DNA of 64,000 nt. Source: Orrella dioscoreae. GTDB taxonomy: Bacteria; Pseudomonadota; Gammaproteobacteria; Burkholderiales; Burkholderiaceae_B. The translations under genes and the position numbers were made by a program. Location of the stretch: contig NZ_LT907988.1 of assembly GCF_900089455.2 (NCBI RefSeq), positions 3,782,001-3,846,000 on the forward strand, written 5' to 3'. The notes beneath the pieces are model-generated. The model had not been told where the DNA came from. It saw only the letters and a program-made list of their open reading frames with translations, and searched no databases. This document shows positions 16,623 to 23,691 of this stretch, one piece after another. Numbering within the stretch: the first letter of the stretch is position 1; each line of letters opens with the position of its first letter.

Positions 16623-18212
16623 ATGGCTCCTGCCTTACGCACCGGCCCTGCCCTACGCGAACGCGGCTGGCCGCTCCTGTTGGCGGCCGGCGCCTTTCCG
16701 CTGCTGCTCGGGCTGGCGCTGACGTTCCTCGAGTCGCGCCGCGACGTGCAGCGCGAGCTGGATGCCACCGCCCGCATCATCCTGCGGCACGCCGAGAACA
16801 TCTCCGAACATGCCTGGCGCACCGTCGACACACTCAAGCGCCTCGACCACCAGGGCGGCGGTTGCGAATCCCTGGAACGCGACTTGCAGCGCATCGGCTC
16901 GATCCGCACCTATTTCCGTTCCATCGGCCTCACCCACGGCCCGGACGTGTTCTGCTCATCGGCTTTCGGGCCGATGACGGAACCGCTGGCCGACGTCATC
17001 CAGCGCGAACTGCCCAGCCTGGGCCGCTGGCCCCTGTCGGTGGCGGGCACCACCGCCGTGCGCGAGCGGCCCGCGGTGGTCTTCGCCGACCTCGCGCACG
17101 AAGTCGGCGCCTACACCATCGTCGATGGGCAGTACCTGACCGACTTCATGCGCGCCATCGGCGAACCACGCGGCTACTACATGACCATCGTGATCGGCGA
17201 CGGCCACCCGGTGAGCCAGGGCGCCCCCCCGCAAGACACGCACCCGCTTTTCTCGCCGCTGTCGGACGGCGCCAGCTCGCCGCGGATCAGCGTGGGCGTC
17301 ACCGCGCCTGAATCGGAATCCGTGCGCGCCTGGTGGCGCGTCTTCACCGCCTTCCTGCCGCTGGCCGCCATCCTGTCGGCGCTGTGCATGATGGCCGCGG
17401 CCTATTGGCTGCGGCGCAAGATGTCCTATCGCGATGAAATCCGCCGCGGTATCGCGCGCCGGGAATTCTCGGTGCAATACCAGCCGATCTACGACATCCA
17501 GGCGGGCCGCTGCGGCGGCGTGGAGGCGCTGCTGCGCTGGCAGCGCGCGGACGGCCGCTGGGAGCGTCCCGACGTATTCATTGCCGCGGCGGAAGCCGAG
17601 CACATGATCATCCCGCTGACACGCCACCTCTTCGAACTGGTGGCCGCCGACATGGCGCAATGGCAGGCGCCGCGCGGCTTTCACGTCGCGGTGAACGTCG
17701 CGGCGGAACACCTGCAGGGCCCCACCTTCGTGGCCGACGTCCGGCGCCTCGCGGCGCAGATCGCCACGCAGGGTCCACGCATCACGCTGGAACTCACCGA
17801 GCGCAGCCTGATCAGCGACCGCAAGGAAGTGGTCAGGGCCCTGCAGACCCTGCGCGCCGAAGGCGTGGACATCGCGCTGGACGACTTCGGCACCGGCCAC
17901 TGCGCCATGTCCTATCTGCAGGCCTTCCCGCTGGATTTCCTGAAGATAGACAGGGGCTTCGTCAACGCGATCGAAAGCCTGGACGGCGACGCGCCGGTCC
18001 TGGACGCGATCATCGCGCTCAGCAAGCGGCTGGCCTTGCGCACCGTGGCCGAAGGCGTGGAGACCGCCATCCAGTTCGCCTACCTGAAACGCCAGGGCGT
18101 GCTTCACGTGCAGGGCTACCTGTACGCCCGCCCGATGAGCAGCGACGCGCTGGCGCGCTGGCTGCCCACGCGCGGCTGCGAGCCGCTGTCATCGACAGGC
18201 CACCTCGCCTGA
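16623..18212 (+). CDS. CSS-motif EAL-domain c-di-GMP phosphodiesterase
   Basis: Inner-membrane enzyme of 529 residues that should hydrolyse cyclic di-GMP. Two membrane helices (about 16-36 and 241-263) flank a periplasmic CSS domain holding the signature CSS at 111-113 plus a partner Cys81; in E. coli PdeC-type enzymes this disulfide controls activity. The cytoplasmic EAL domain (about 275-515) keeps its catalytic signatures: EAL at 301-303, VNVAAEHL, ELTERS, LDDFGTG, LKIDRGF, EGVE and QGY, so it is predicted active. I chose ATG 16623; the longer frame upstream has no recognisable domain. It is divergent from the DUF3455 gene. Confidence 0.9.
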   Translation: MAPALRTGPALRERGWPLLLAAGAFPLLLGLALTFLESRRDVQRELDATARIILRHAENISEHAWRTVDTLKRLDHQGGGCESLERDLQRIGSIRTYFRSIGLTHGPDVFCSSAFGPMTEPLADVIQRELPSLGRWPLSVAGTTAVRERPAVVFADLAHEVGAYTIVDGQYLTDFMRAIGEPRGYYMTIVIGDGHPVSQGAPPQDTHPLFSPLSDGASSPRISVGVTAPESESVRAWWRVFTAFLPLAAILSALCMMAAAYWLRRKMSYRDEIRRGIARREFSVQYQPIYDIQAGRCGGVEALLRWQRADGRWERPDVFIAAAEAEHMIIPLTRHLFELVAADMAQWQAPRGFHVAVNVAAEHLQGPTFVADVRRLAAQIATQGPRITLELTERSLISDRKEVVRALQTLRAEGVDIALDDFGTGHCAMSYLQAFPLDFLKIDRGFVNAIESLDGDAPVLDAIIALSKRLALRTVAEGVETAIQFAYLKRQGVLHVQGYLYARPMSSDALARWLPTRGCEPLSSTGHLA

Positions 18213-18225
18213 GGCGCGCGGGCCG

Positions 18226-19383
18226 TCAGTACATTGGCCGCACGACGGTGCTGTCGATTTCAGGCAGCGTCGCCACCCCCAGCAGGCCCATGTCGCGCTT
18301 GATCTCTTCCGTGATCAGCGTGAGCCCGTGCGCCACGCCGGCCTGGCCGCCCACGGTGGCGGCATAGTTGAAGGGCCTGCCGACGAAGGCGCATTTCGCG
18401 CCCAATGCCAGCGCCTTCAGGACGTCGGTGCCGCGGCGCACGCCGCTGTCCAGCATGATCTCCAGGCCCGGCGCGGCCTCGGCCACCTGCGGCAAGGCCG
18501 TCAGGGGCGTGATGCTGCCGTCGAGCTGGCGGCCGCCGTGGTTGGAGACAATGATGCCGTCCATGCCGCGCGCCTTCGCAATGGCGGCGTCGCGCGGATT
18601 GAGAATGCCCTTGAGCACCATCGGCCCTTGCCAGCGCTTGCGGATGGCCGAGACGTGTTCCCAGTTCAGGTGGCCGCGGTCCGAGAAATCGCGCAGCACG
18701 TTGGCCGACAGGATGGGCGCGCCACGCGTGGCGTAGTTGTTCTCGAAGTGCGGCATGCCGTGGCGCAGGAGGGTGCGCGCGAAGGTGCCGAACAGCCAGC
18801 GCGGATGCGTGATGCCCTGCCAGGCAAGGCCCAGGCTGGGCCGCAGCGGCGTGGAGAACCCCGCCCGCACATTGTTCTCGCGATTCGCCGCCACCGGCGT
18901 GTCCACGGTCAACACCAGTGTTCGCACGCCAGCCGCCGCCACGCGGTCGATCAACGCCTCGATCTGCGCGGGATCGCCGGGCAGATAGGCCTGGAACCAG
19001 GTGCCGGGCGCTTCCTGCATGACCTCTTCCAGGCGGATCAGCGACGAACCGCTCATGATGCACGGCACGTTGGCGGCGCGGGCCGCGCGCGCCAGCACGA
19101 TGTCGCCGCGGTAGCTGGACAAGGCCGAAATGCCCATGGGCGCGATGCCCACCGGCGCGCGGTATTCCTCGCCGAACAGCGTCACCTTGGTGTCGCGATG
19201 CGACACGTTCACCAGCACATTGGGCTGGAAGCCGTACCGCTCGAAGACCTCGCGGTTCGCGCGCTCGGACAGGCCGTCCTCGACGGCGCCCGACACGTAG
19301 GCATAGACGGGCTTGGGCAGGATGCGCCGGGCGGCGGCCTCGAAGTCTTGCAGGCTCAGGATATGGCGCAGGGATGGGGTCAC
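18226..19383 (-). CDS. FMN-dependent alpha-hydroxy-acid dehydrogenase (LldD/glycolate oxidase family)
   Basis: Oxidises an L-2-hydroxy acid to the 2-oxo acid. The 385-residue TIM-barrel protein has the FMN-binding and catalytic residues of the family: Lys258 in VLKGI, and His282 and Arg285 in SNHGGRQLDG, the active-site signature. The GTG start at 19383 is chosen because GAGGAG lies 8 nt upstream; a TTG at 19401 precedes that site. It diverges from a LysR gene whose other side carries an aldolase-like protein, a D-2-hydroxyacid dehydrogenase and a Bug receptor, so it probably acts on a linked hydroxy acid rather than plain lactate (inference). Confidence 0.9.
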   Translation of the reverse strand: MTPSLRHILSLQDFEAAARRILPKPVYAYVSGAVEDGLSERANREVFERYGFQPNVLVNVSHRDTKVTLFGEEYRAPVGIAPMGISALSSYRGDIVLARAARAANVPCIMSGSSLIRLEEVMQEAPGTWFQAYLPGDPAQIEALIDRVAAAGVRTLVLTVDTPVAANRENNVRAGFSTPLRPSLGLAWQGITHPRWLFGTFARTLLRHGMPHFENNYATRGAPILSANVLRDFSDRGHLNWEHVSAIRKRWQGPMVLKGILNPRDAAIAKARGMDGIIVSNHGGRQLDGSITPLTALPQVAEAAPGLEIMLDSGVRRGTDVLKALALGAKCAFVGRPFNYAATVGGQAGVAHGLTLITEEIKRDMGLLGVATLPEIDSTVVRPMY

Positions 19384-19449
19384 GCTCTCGGCTCCTCGCA
19401 ACGGATGGGCAGGTTATGGCCGAGAAATATAGGATCGAACCCAATTAGA

Positions 19450-19464
19450 ATAAAGCGAATTTAT
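19450..19464. promoter_or_regulatory. LysR-type operator between the hydroxy-acid dehydrogenase and LysR genes
   Basis: ATAAA-N5-TTTAT is a perfect dyad and contains a symmetric T-N11-A LysR box (T19451 to A19463). Its first 11 bases, ATAAAGCGAAT, recur in reverse orientation at 20483-20493 before the RraA-like gene. The match links both promoters to the LysR encoded between them. Confidence 0.6.
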
Positions 19465-19508
19465 CGACACTTTTCAGTTCTCTTTTATTCATCATCCCGG
19501 ACGCCGCC

Positions 19509-20408
19509 ATGACCCTCAAGCAACTCGAGGCCTTTTATTGGGCCGCCAACTGCAAGAGCTTCGCGGTGGCGGCCAACCGCTTGAATATCTCGGTGTCCTC
19601 GCTGTCCAAGCGGATCGCGGAGCTGGAGACCTCCATCGGTTCCGAGCTCTTCAGCCGCAATGCCCGCAGCGCCACGCTGACGCCGCTGGGCGAGCAATTG
19701 ATTCCGCACGCCAAGGACCTGCTGCGCAACGCCGACCAGTTCATGAAGCGGGCCAGCAACAGCCGCGCGCTGTCCGGCCGCTGCCGCTTCGGCGTGGGCG
19801 AGCTGACCTCGCTGACCTGGATGCCGCGGCTGATCGAGGAAATCCAGCGCACGCACCCCAAGCTGTCCATCGAACCCTTCGTGGGCGTCGGCGAACTGAT
19901 CGAGTGCCGGCTGGTGGAGGGCGAGCTGGATTTCGCCATCATCGCGGGACCGTCCACGCGCCCCTTCATCACGTCCAGCCTGATCGGCAACACCGAATTC
20001 ATCTGGGTGGCGTCGAAAAAAGCCGTGCCCAATCCCGCGACCTTGCCGCCGCAGGCCCTGGCCGACCACACGCTGATCATCCTGCCGCAAAGCGCAGGCA
20101 CCGTGCGCATGCTGGACGACTGGATGGCGGAGCTGAACGTCTCGCCAGGCCGCAACCTGAACTGCAACAGCTGGGGCGCCATCGCCGGGCTGATCCGCCA
20201 GGGCCTGGGCCTGGGCTTCCTGCCCAGCGCCTGGGCGCAGATCATGATCGAGCGCGGCGATGTGCACCTGCTGTCGGCCTTCCCGGCGCTGCGGCCGCTG
20301 CAATACACCATCCAGTGGCGGCGCGACGACACCCGCCCGCTGCTGCAGCACATGCGCGAACTGGCCCTGCGCACCATCGACTTCCACGCGCCCAGCTGCC
20401 TGCTGTAG
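19509..20408 (+). CDS. LysR-family transcriptional regulator of the hydroxy-acid cluster
   Basis: Regulator of 299 residues. HTH residues about 3-60 include LEAFYWAANCKSFAVAANRLNISVSSLSKRIAELE, and the effector domain starts near residue 90. It is encoded between two transcription units (the divergent FMN dehydrogenase, and the RraA-like, dehydrogenase and Bug genes downstream). Both promoter regions carry the same 11-bp motif, so it probably controls both. The inducer is likely a hydroxy or oxo acid of the pathway (inference). Confidence 0.92.
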   Translation: MTLKQLEAFYWAANCKSFAVAANRLNISVSSLSKRIAELETSIGSELFSRNARSATLTPLGEQLIPHAKDLLRNADQFMKRASNSRALSGRCRFGVGELTSLTWMPRLIEEIQRTHPKLSIEPFVGVGELIECRLVEGELDFAIIAGPSTRPFITSSLIGNTEFIWVASKKAVPNPATLPPQALADHTLIILPQSAGTVRMLDDWMAELNVSPGRNLNCNSWGAIAGLIRQGLGLGFLPSAWAQIMIERGDVHLLSAFPALRPLQYTIQWRRDDTRPLLQHMRELALRTIDFHAPSCLL

Positions 20409-20457
20409 GCTGCGGACCGCGTTCGCCCGCGCACGCGGGCCTGCTGACAGTTTCCAA

Positions 20458-20493
20458 AAAGCGGATCATCGCGAAGAAAATTATTCGCTTTAT
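20458..20493. promoter_or_regulatory. Composite operator upstream of the RraA-like gene
   Basis: This AT-rich stretch holds nested inverted repeats: AAAGCG (20458-20463) with CGCTTT (20486-20491), and GCGAA (20471-20475) with TTCGC (20484-20488). ATTCGCTTTAT at 20483-20493 is the exact complement of the motif at 19450-19460. It lies about 70-105 nt before the RraA-like ATG. Confidence 0.55.
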
Positions 20494-20562
20494 CTCCACT
20501 GAGGGCGGGCGTAGAGTCGCTTCCTACAACAAGCCGACCTATAACCAGGAGACACGCCCGCC

Positions 20563-21231
20563 ATGGCCGATTTCGGATTCAAGATCAACCCCTGCCCCGC
20601 CGGCCCCAGCCAGGCCACCCTGGACGCCTACCGCGATTTCGCGGTCGCCAACATCAGCGATGCGATGAGCCGCACCACCGGCACCTCGGCCCTGCGTCCC
20701 GTGCATCCTTCGCGCCGCATCCTGGGCCGCGCCTTCACGGTGCGCACGCGTCCCGGCGACAACCTGCTGGTGCACAAGGCGATCGACATGGCCGAACCCG
20801 GCGACGTGATCGTGGTGGACGCGGGCGGCGACATGCGCAACGCGATCATCGGTGAAATCATGGTGGGCTGGGCCACGCATCGCGGCCTGGCCGGCTTCGT
20901 CATCGACGGCGCCATCCGCGACACCGGGACGCTGGCCGCCGGCCCGCTGCCCGTCTACGCGCGCGGCTCCGCCCATCGCGGCCCCTACAAGGACGGCCCC
21001 GGCGAACTGAACGTGCCCATCACCATCGACGGCATGGTCGTGCTGCCCGGCGACCTGCTGATCGGCGACGACGACGGCCTGCTGGCCATCCGCGTCGGCG
21101 AGGCCGATGCCATCGCCGAGAAGGTGCGCAACATCGAGGCCTCGGAGGCCAAGATCCTGGCGCAGATCGCCGCCGGCACGCTGGATCGCTCGTGGGTGGA
21201 TGCCTCGCTGAAGGCCAAGGGCGCGCTCTGA
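20563..21231 (+). CDS. RraA-like / HMG-aldolase-family protein (class II pyruvate aldolase or oxaloacetate decarboxylase)
   Basis: Protein of 222 residues with the RraA fold. The family's substrate-binding blocks are visible: a glycine-rich phosphate-type loop (VVDAGGDMRNAIIGEIM) and the arginine-aspartate pair in VIDGAIRDTG that binds the divalent metal and carboxylate in 4-hydroxy-4-methyl-2-oxoglutarate/4-carboxy-4-hydroxy-2-oxoadipate aldolases. Those residues favour an enzyme over an RNase E inhibitor. Neighbouring oxidoreductases and the Bug receptor suggest cleavage or decarboxylation of a C4-C6 oxo-hydroxy acid (inference). AGGAGA sits 11 nt before the ATG. Confidence 0.83.
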   Translation: MADFGFKINPCPAGPSQATLDAYRDFAVANISDAMSRTTGTSALRPVHPSRRILGRAFTVRTRPGDNLLVHKAIDMAEPGDVIVVDAGGDMRNAIIGEIMVGWATHRGLAGFVIDGAIRDTGTLAAGPLPVYARGSAHRGPYKDGPGELNVPITIDGMVVLPGDLLIGDDDGLLAIRVGEADAIAEKVRNIEASEAKILAQIAAGTLDRSWVDASLKAKGAL

Positions 21232-21309
21232 TCGCGCCGGGCCCTTGCGGCATGCGTCACATGATGCGTGCCGCACGGGCCTTCGAAGAACAAAGAACGG
21301 AGACGTTGC

Positions 21310-22350
21310 ATGCAGCAGCAAGCAGCCCGGGTGTGCCGGCTGGATTTGTGGGTGAACCCGATATTCGACCAGATGATGGCGCAGGCGCCCGGCGTCGCGC
21401 TGACCGTCCTGCCCGCCCACGGCGATGACACGCGCACGCTGGCAGGCTTGCGCGGCGCGCATGCCTATCACGTGTCGGCCGCCAAGGACGAGCTGCCGCG
21501 CCAATGGTTCGTCGGCGCCGACCTCATCGCCCAATGCCCGGACCTGCTCATCGTGTCCTCGGGCGGCGCGGGCTACGACACCGTGGACGTGCCCGCCTGC
21601 ACCGCCGCCGGCATCGCCGTGGTGAACCAGGCCGGCGGCAACGCGGAGTCGGTCGCCGAACACACCTACGCCCTGCTGCTGGCGGTCAAGCGCCGCATCG
21701 TCGAGGCCCACAACCGCCTGCGCCACGAGAACGGCTTCTCGCGCGAAGACGTGATGGGCCACGAAATCCACGGCCTGACCATCGGCCTGGTCGGCCTGGG
21801 CCAGATCGGCAGGCGGGTCGCTCGCATCGCACACGGTTTCGGCCTGCGCGTGCTGGCGCATGATCCCTTCCTGGACGACGCCACCCTTCGCGAACGCGGC
21901 GCCGAGCCCGTCGCGCTGGACACGCTTCTGCGCGACTCGGACATCGTCTCGCTGCACTGCCCGCTGGACGACACCACGCGCGGCCGCTTCGGCGCGCAGG
22001 CCTTCGCGGCCATGAAGCCGGGCGCGGTCTTCATCTCGACCGCGCGCGGCGGCATCCATGACGAGGCGGCGCTGTATGACGCCCTGCGAAGCGGCCATCT
22101 GTCCGGCGCCGGCCTGGATGTGTGGAAGACCGAGCCGCCCGGCAACGATGCGCCGCTGCTGCAACTGCCCAACGTGGTGGGCGCCTTCCACACCGGCGGC
22201 GTCACGCATGAAGGCCGCCGCAACGTGGCGCGCTCCTCCGCCGAACAGATCCTGGCCATGCTGCGCGGCGAACGTCCGCCGCAGTTGCTGAACCCGCAGG
22301 CGTGGCCCGCATTCACGGCACGCCTGGCGCGCCTGGCCCAGGCGGCCTGA
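21310..22350 (+). CDS. D-2-hydroxyacid dehydrogenase, NAD(P)-dependent
   Basis: Interconverts a 2-oxo acid and a D-2-hydroxy acid. The 346-residue protein has the Rossmann nucleotide motif GLVGLGQIGRRVA (GLGQIG at 162-167) and family catalytic residues: an Arg in STARGG, a Glu in GLDVWKTEPP and a His in GAFHTGG. The His neighbourhood is FHTGG rather than the commoner PHxAG, so substrate preference may be unusual. CGGAGA precedes the ATG. It is the second gene of an operon with an RraA-like protein and a Bug receptor. Confidence 0.88.
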   Translation: MQQQAARVCRLDLWVNPIFDQMMAQAPGVALTVLPAHGDDTRTLAGLRGAHAYHVSAAKDELPRQWFVGADLIAQCPDLLIVSSGGAGYDTVDVPACTAAGIAVVNQAGGNAESVAEHTYALLLAVKRRIVEAHNRLRHENGFSREDVMGHEIHGLTIGLVGLGQIGRRVARIAHGFGLRVLAHDPFLDDATLRERGAEPVALDTLLRDSDIVSLHCPLDDTTRGRFGAQAFAAMKPGAVFISTARGGIHDEAALYDALRSGHLSGAGLDVWKTEPPGNDAPLLQLPNVVGAFHTGGVTHEGRRNVARSSAEQILAMLRGERPPQLLNPQAWPAFTARLARLAQAA

Positions 22351-22465
22351 CCGACACGCACAGCACGGCGCACGTGGCGACACGGCGCCGCAGAAGAATT
22401 CCCGCGGCGGCCTGCCGTCGCGGGCGTACGACCTCATCACTGAGGACCTCATCGAGGAGACAATA

Positions 22466-23443
22466 ATGCACACCCTGAAAAAACTGGCGGGCGCAGCCGC
22501 CCTCATGCTCGGCGCGGCCGGCCTTGCGGCCCCCGCGGCCGCCGCGTATCCCGAACACCCCATCAACCTGATCGTGTCCTACGGCCCCGGCGGCGGCACC
22601 GACCTGGTGGCGCGCATGATGGCGCCCTTCCTGCAGAAATACCTGGGCAGCGACAGCCGCATCGTCGTGCTGAACCGCCCCGGCGCGGGCGGCGCCATCG
22701 GCTTCGGCGAACTGGCGCGCGCGCAGCCCGATGGCTACACCATCGGTTTCATCAACACGCCCAACCTGTTGACCATTCCCATCGAGCGCAAGACGGCCTT
22801 CACGTGGAAGAGCTACGACCTGCTCGGCAACCTGATCGATGATCCCGGCGCCTTCGCCGTGCTGGACAGCAGCCCGGTCAAGAACCTGAAGGAACTGTCC
22901 GAGTACGCCAAGGCGAATCCGAGCAAGGTCACGGTGGGCACGACCGGCAACGGTTCCGACGACCACCTGGCGATGCTGCGTTTCGCGCGCACGGCCGGCG
23001 TGGAGCTGACCCACGTGCCCTACAAGGGCGCGGGCGAAGTGCGCGGCGCGGTGTCGAGCGGCGAGATCATGATCGGTGCCATCAACGTGGGCGAAGTGCT
23101 GCAATACCAGAAGGGCGGCACCCCCATCCGCTTCCTGGGCCAGATGGCCAACACCCGTTCGCCCATCCTGCCCGACCAGCCCACCTTCAAGGAACAGGGC
23201 TACGACTTCGAACTGGCCTCGCTGCGCGGCCTGGCCGCGCCCAAGGGCCTGCCCGAGGACATCCGCAAGAAGCTGGTGAGCGCGGTGAAGCAGACCGTGG
23301 ACGATCCCGAGTTCCAGGCCAAGGCCCGCGAACTGTTCGCCCCGCTGCGCTACCTGCCGCCGGACGCCTACGCCCAGGAACTGGCGCAAGGCGAAGCGCA
23401 ATTCCGCAAGCTGTGGGATGAGGCGCCTTGGCTGGATAAATAG
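22466..23443 (+). CDS. Bug/TctC-family periplasmic substrate-binding protein
   Basis: Periplasmic receptor of 325 residues. It has a signal peptide (LAGAAALMLGAAGLAAPAAA), then YPEHPINLIVSYGPGGGTD, VVLNRPGAGGAIG, DGYTIGFINTP and LTHVPYKGAGE, the standard Bug blocks. GAGGAG lies 7 nt before the ATG. It closes the hydroxy-acid operon and is followed by a hairpin-rich element and a strong terminator. The ligand is probably the hydroxy or dicarboxylic acid degraded by the cluster (inference). Confidence 0.92.
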   Translation: MHTLKKLAGAAALMLGAAGLAAPAAAAYPEHPINLIVSYGPGGGTDLVARMMAPFLQKYLGSDSRIVVLNRPGAGGAIGFGELARAQPDGYTIGFINTPNLLTIPIERKTAFTWKSYDLLGNLIDDPGAFAVLDSSPVKNLKELSEYAKANPSKVTVGTTGNGSDDHLAMLRFARTAGVELTHVPYKGAGEVRGAVSSGEIMIGAINVGEVLQYQKGGTPIRFLGQMANTRSPILPDQPTFKEQGYDFELASLRGLAAPKGLPEDIRKKLVSAVKQTVDDPEFQAKARELFAPLRYLPPDAYAQELAQGEAQFRKLWDEAPWLDK

Positions 23444-23451
23444 GCCCCCCC

Positions 23452-23512
23452 GAGGCGCTGCGCGCCTCCCCCCAGGGGGCGGCTTCGGGGGACCGGCGGA
23501 GCCGGCTCCCCC
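23452..23512. repeat. REP-like intergenic hairpin element
   Basis: Just after the Bug stop codon lie two stable hairpins in a C/G-rich stretch: GAGGCGC-TGC-GCGCCTC (23452-23468) and an imperfect 10-bp stem GGGGG-A-CCGGC closed by GCCGG-CT-CCCCC (23487-23512). It resembles the palindromic intergenic elements scattered downstream of genes in Bordetella/Achromobacter genomes, as I recall them. Only one copy is present here, so repetition cannot be shown from this window. Confidence 0.4.
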
Positions 23513-23577
23513 GTGCCTGGACGCTTGCTGAGCTTTTTCTGGGGCGTTGCGCTTGGGGTGCTTTTTTGGGAACTTCG

Positions 23578-23609
23578 GGGTCGGATCTTGTATCCGACCC
23601 TTTTGTTTT
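23578..23609 (+). terminator. Intrinsic terminator of the hydroxy-acid operon
   Basis: A perfect 9-bp stem GGGTCGGAT / ATCCGACCC with loop CTTGT is followed immediately by TTTTGTTTT. This is a textbook rho-independent terminator on the plus strand, 134 nt after the Bug stop and 80 nt before the next ATG. Confidence 0.88.
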
Positions 23610-23691
23610 CTTGTCATCCGGGTCGGCTACACTGCGCCGCGCCGGCCCCCGGGGCTGTGCCGCATCGCGCCTTTGCGCCCGGATCATTTCC

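Noticed and set aside
20539-22566. Minus-strand open frame of 675 codons opposite the RraA-like and dehydrogenase genes
   Set aside because: Both plus-strand genes have full catalytic motifs, ribosome sites and operon spacing; the minus frame is a shadow.
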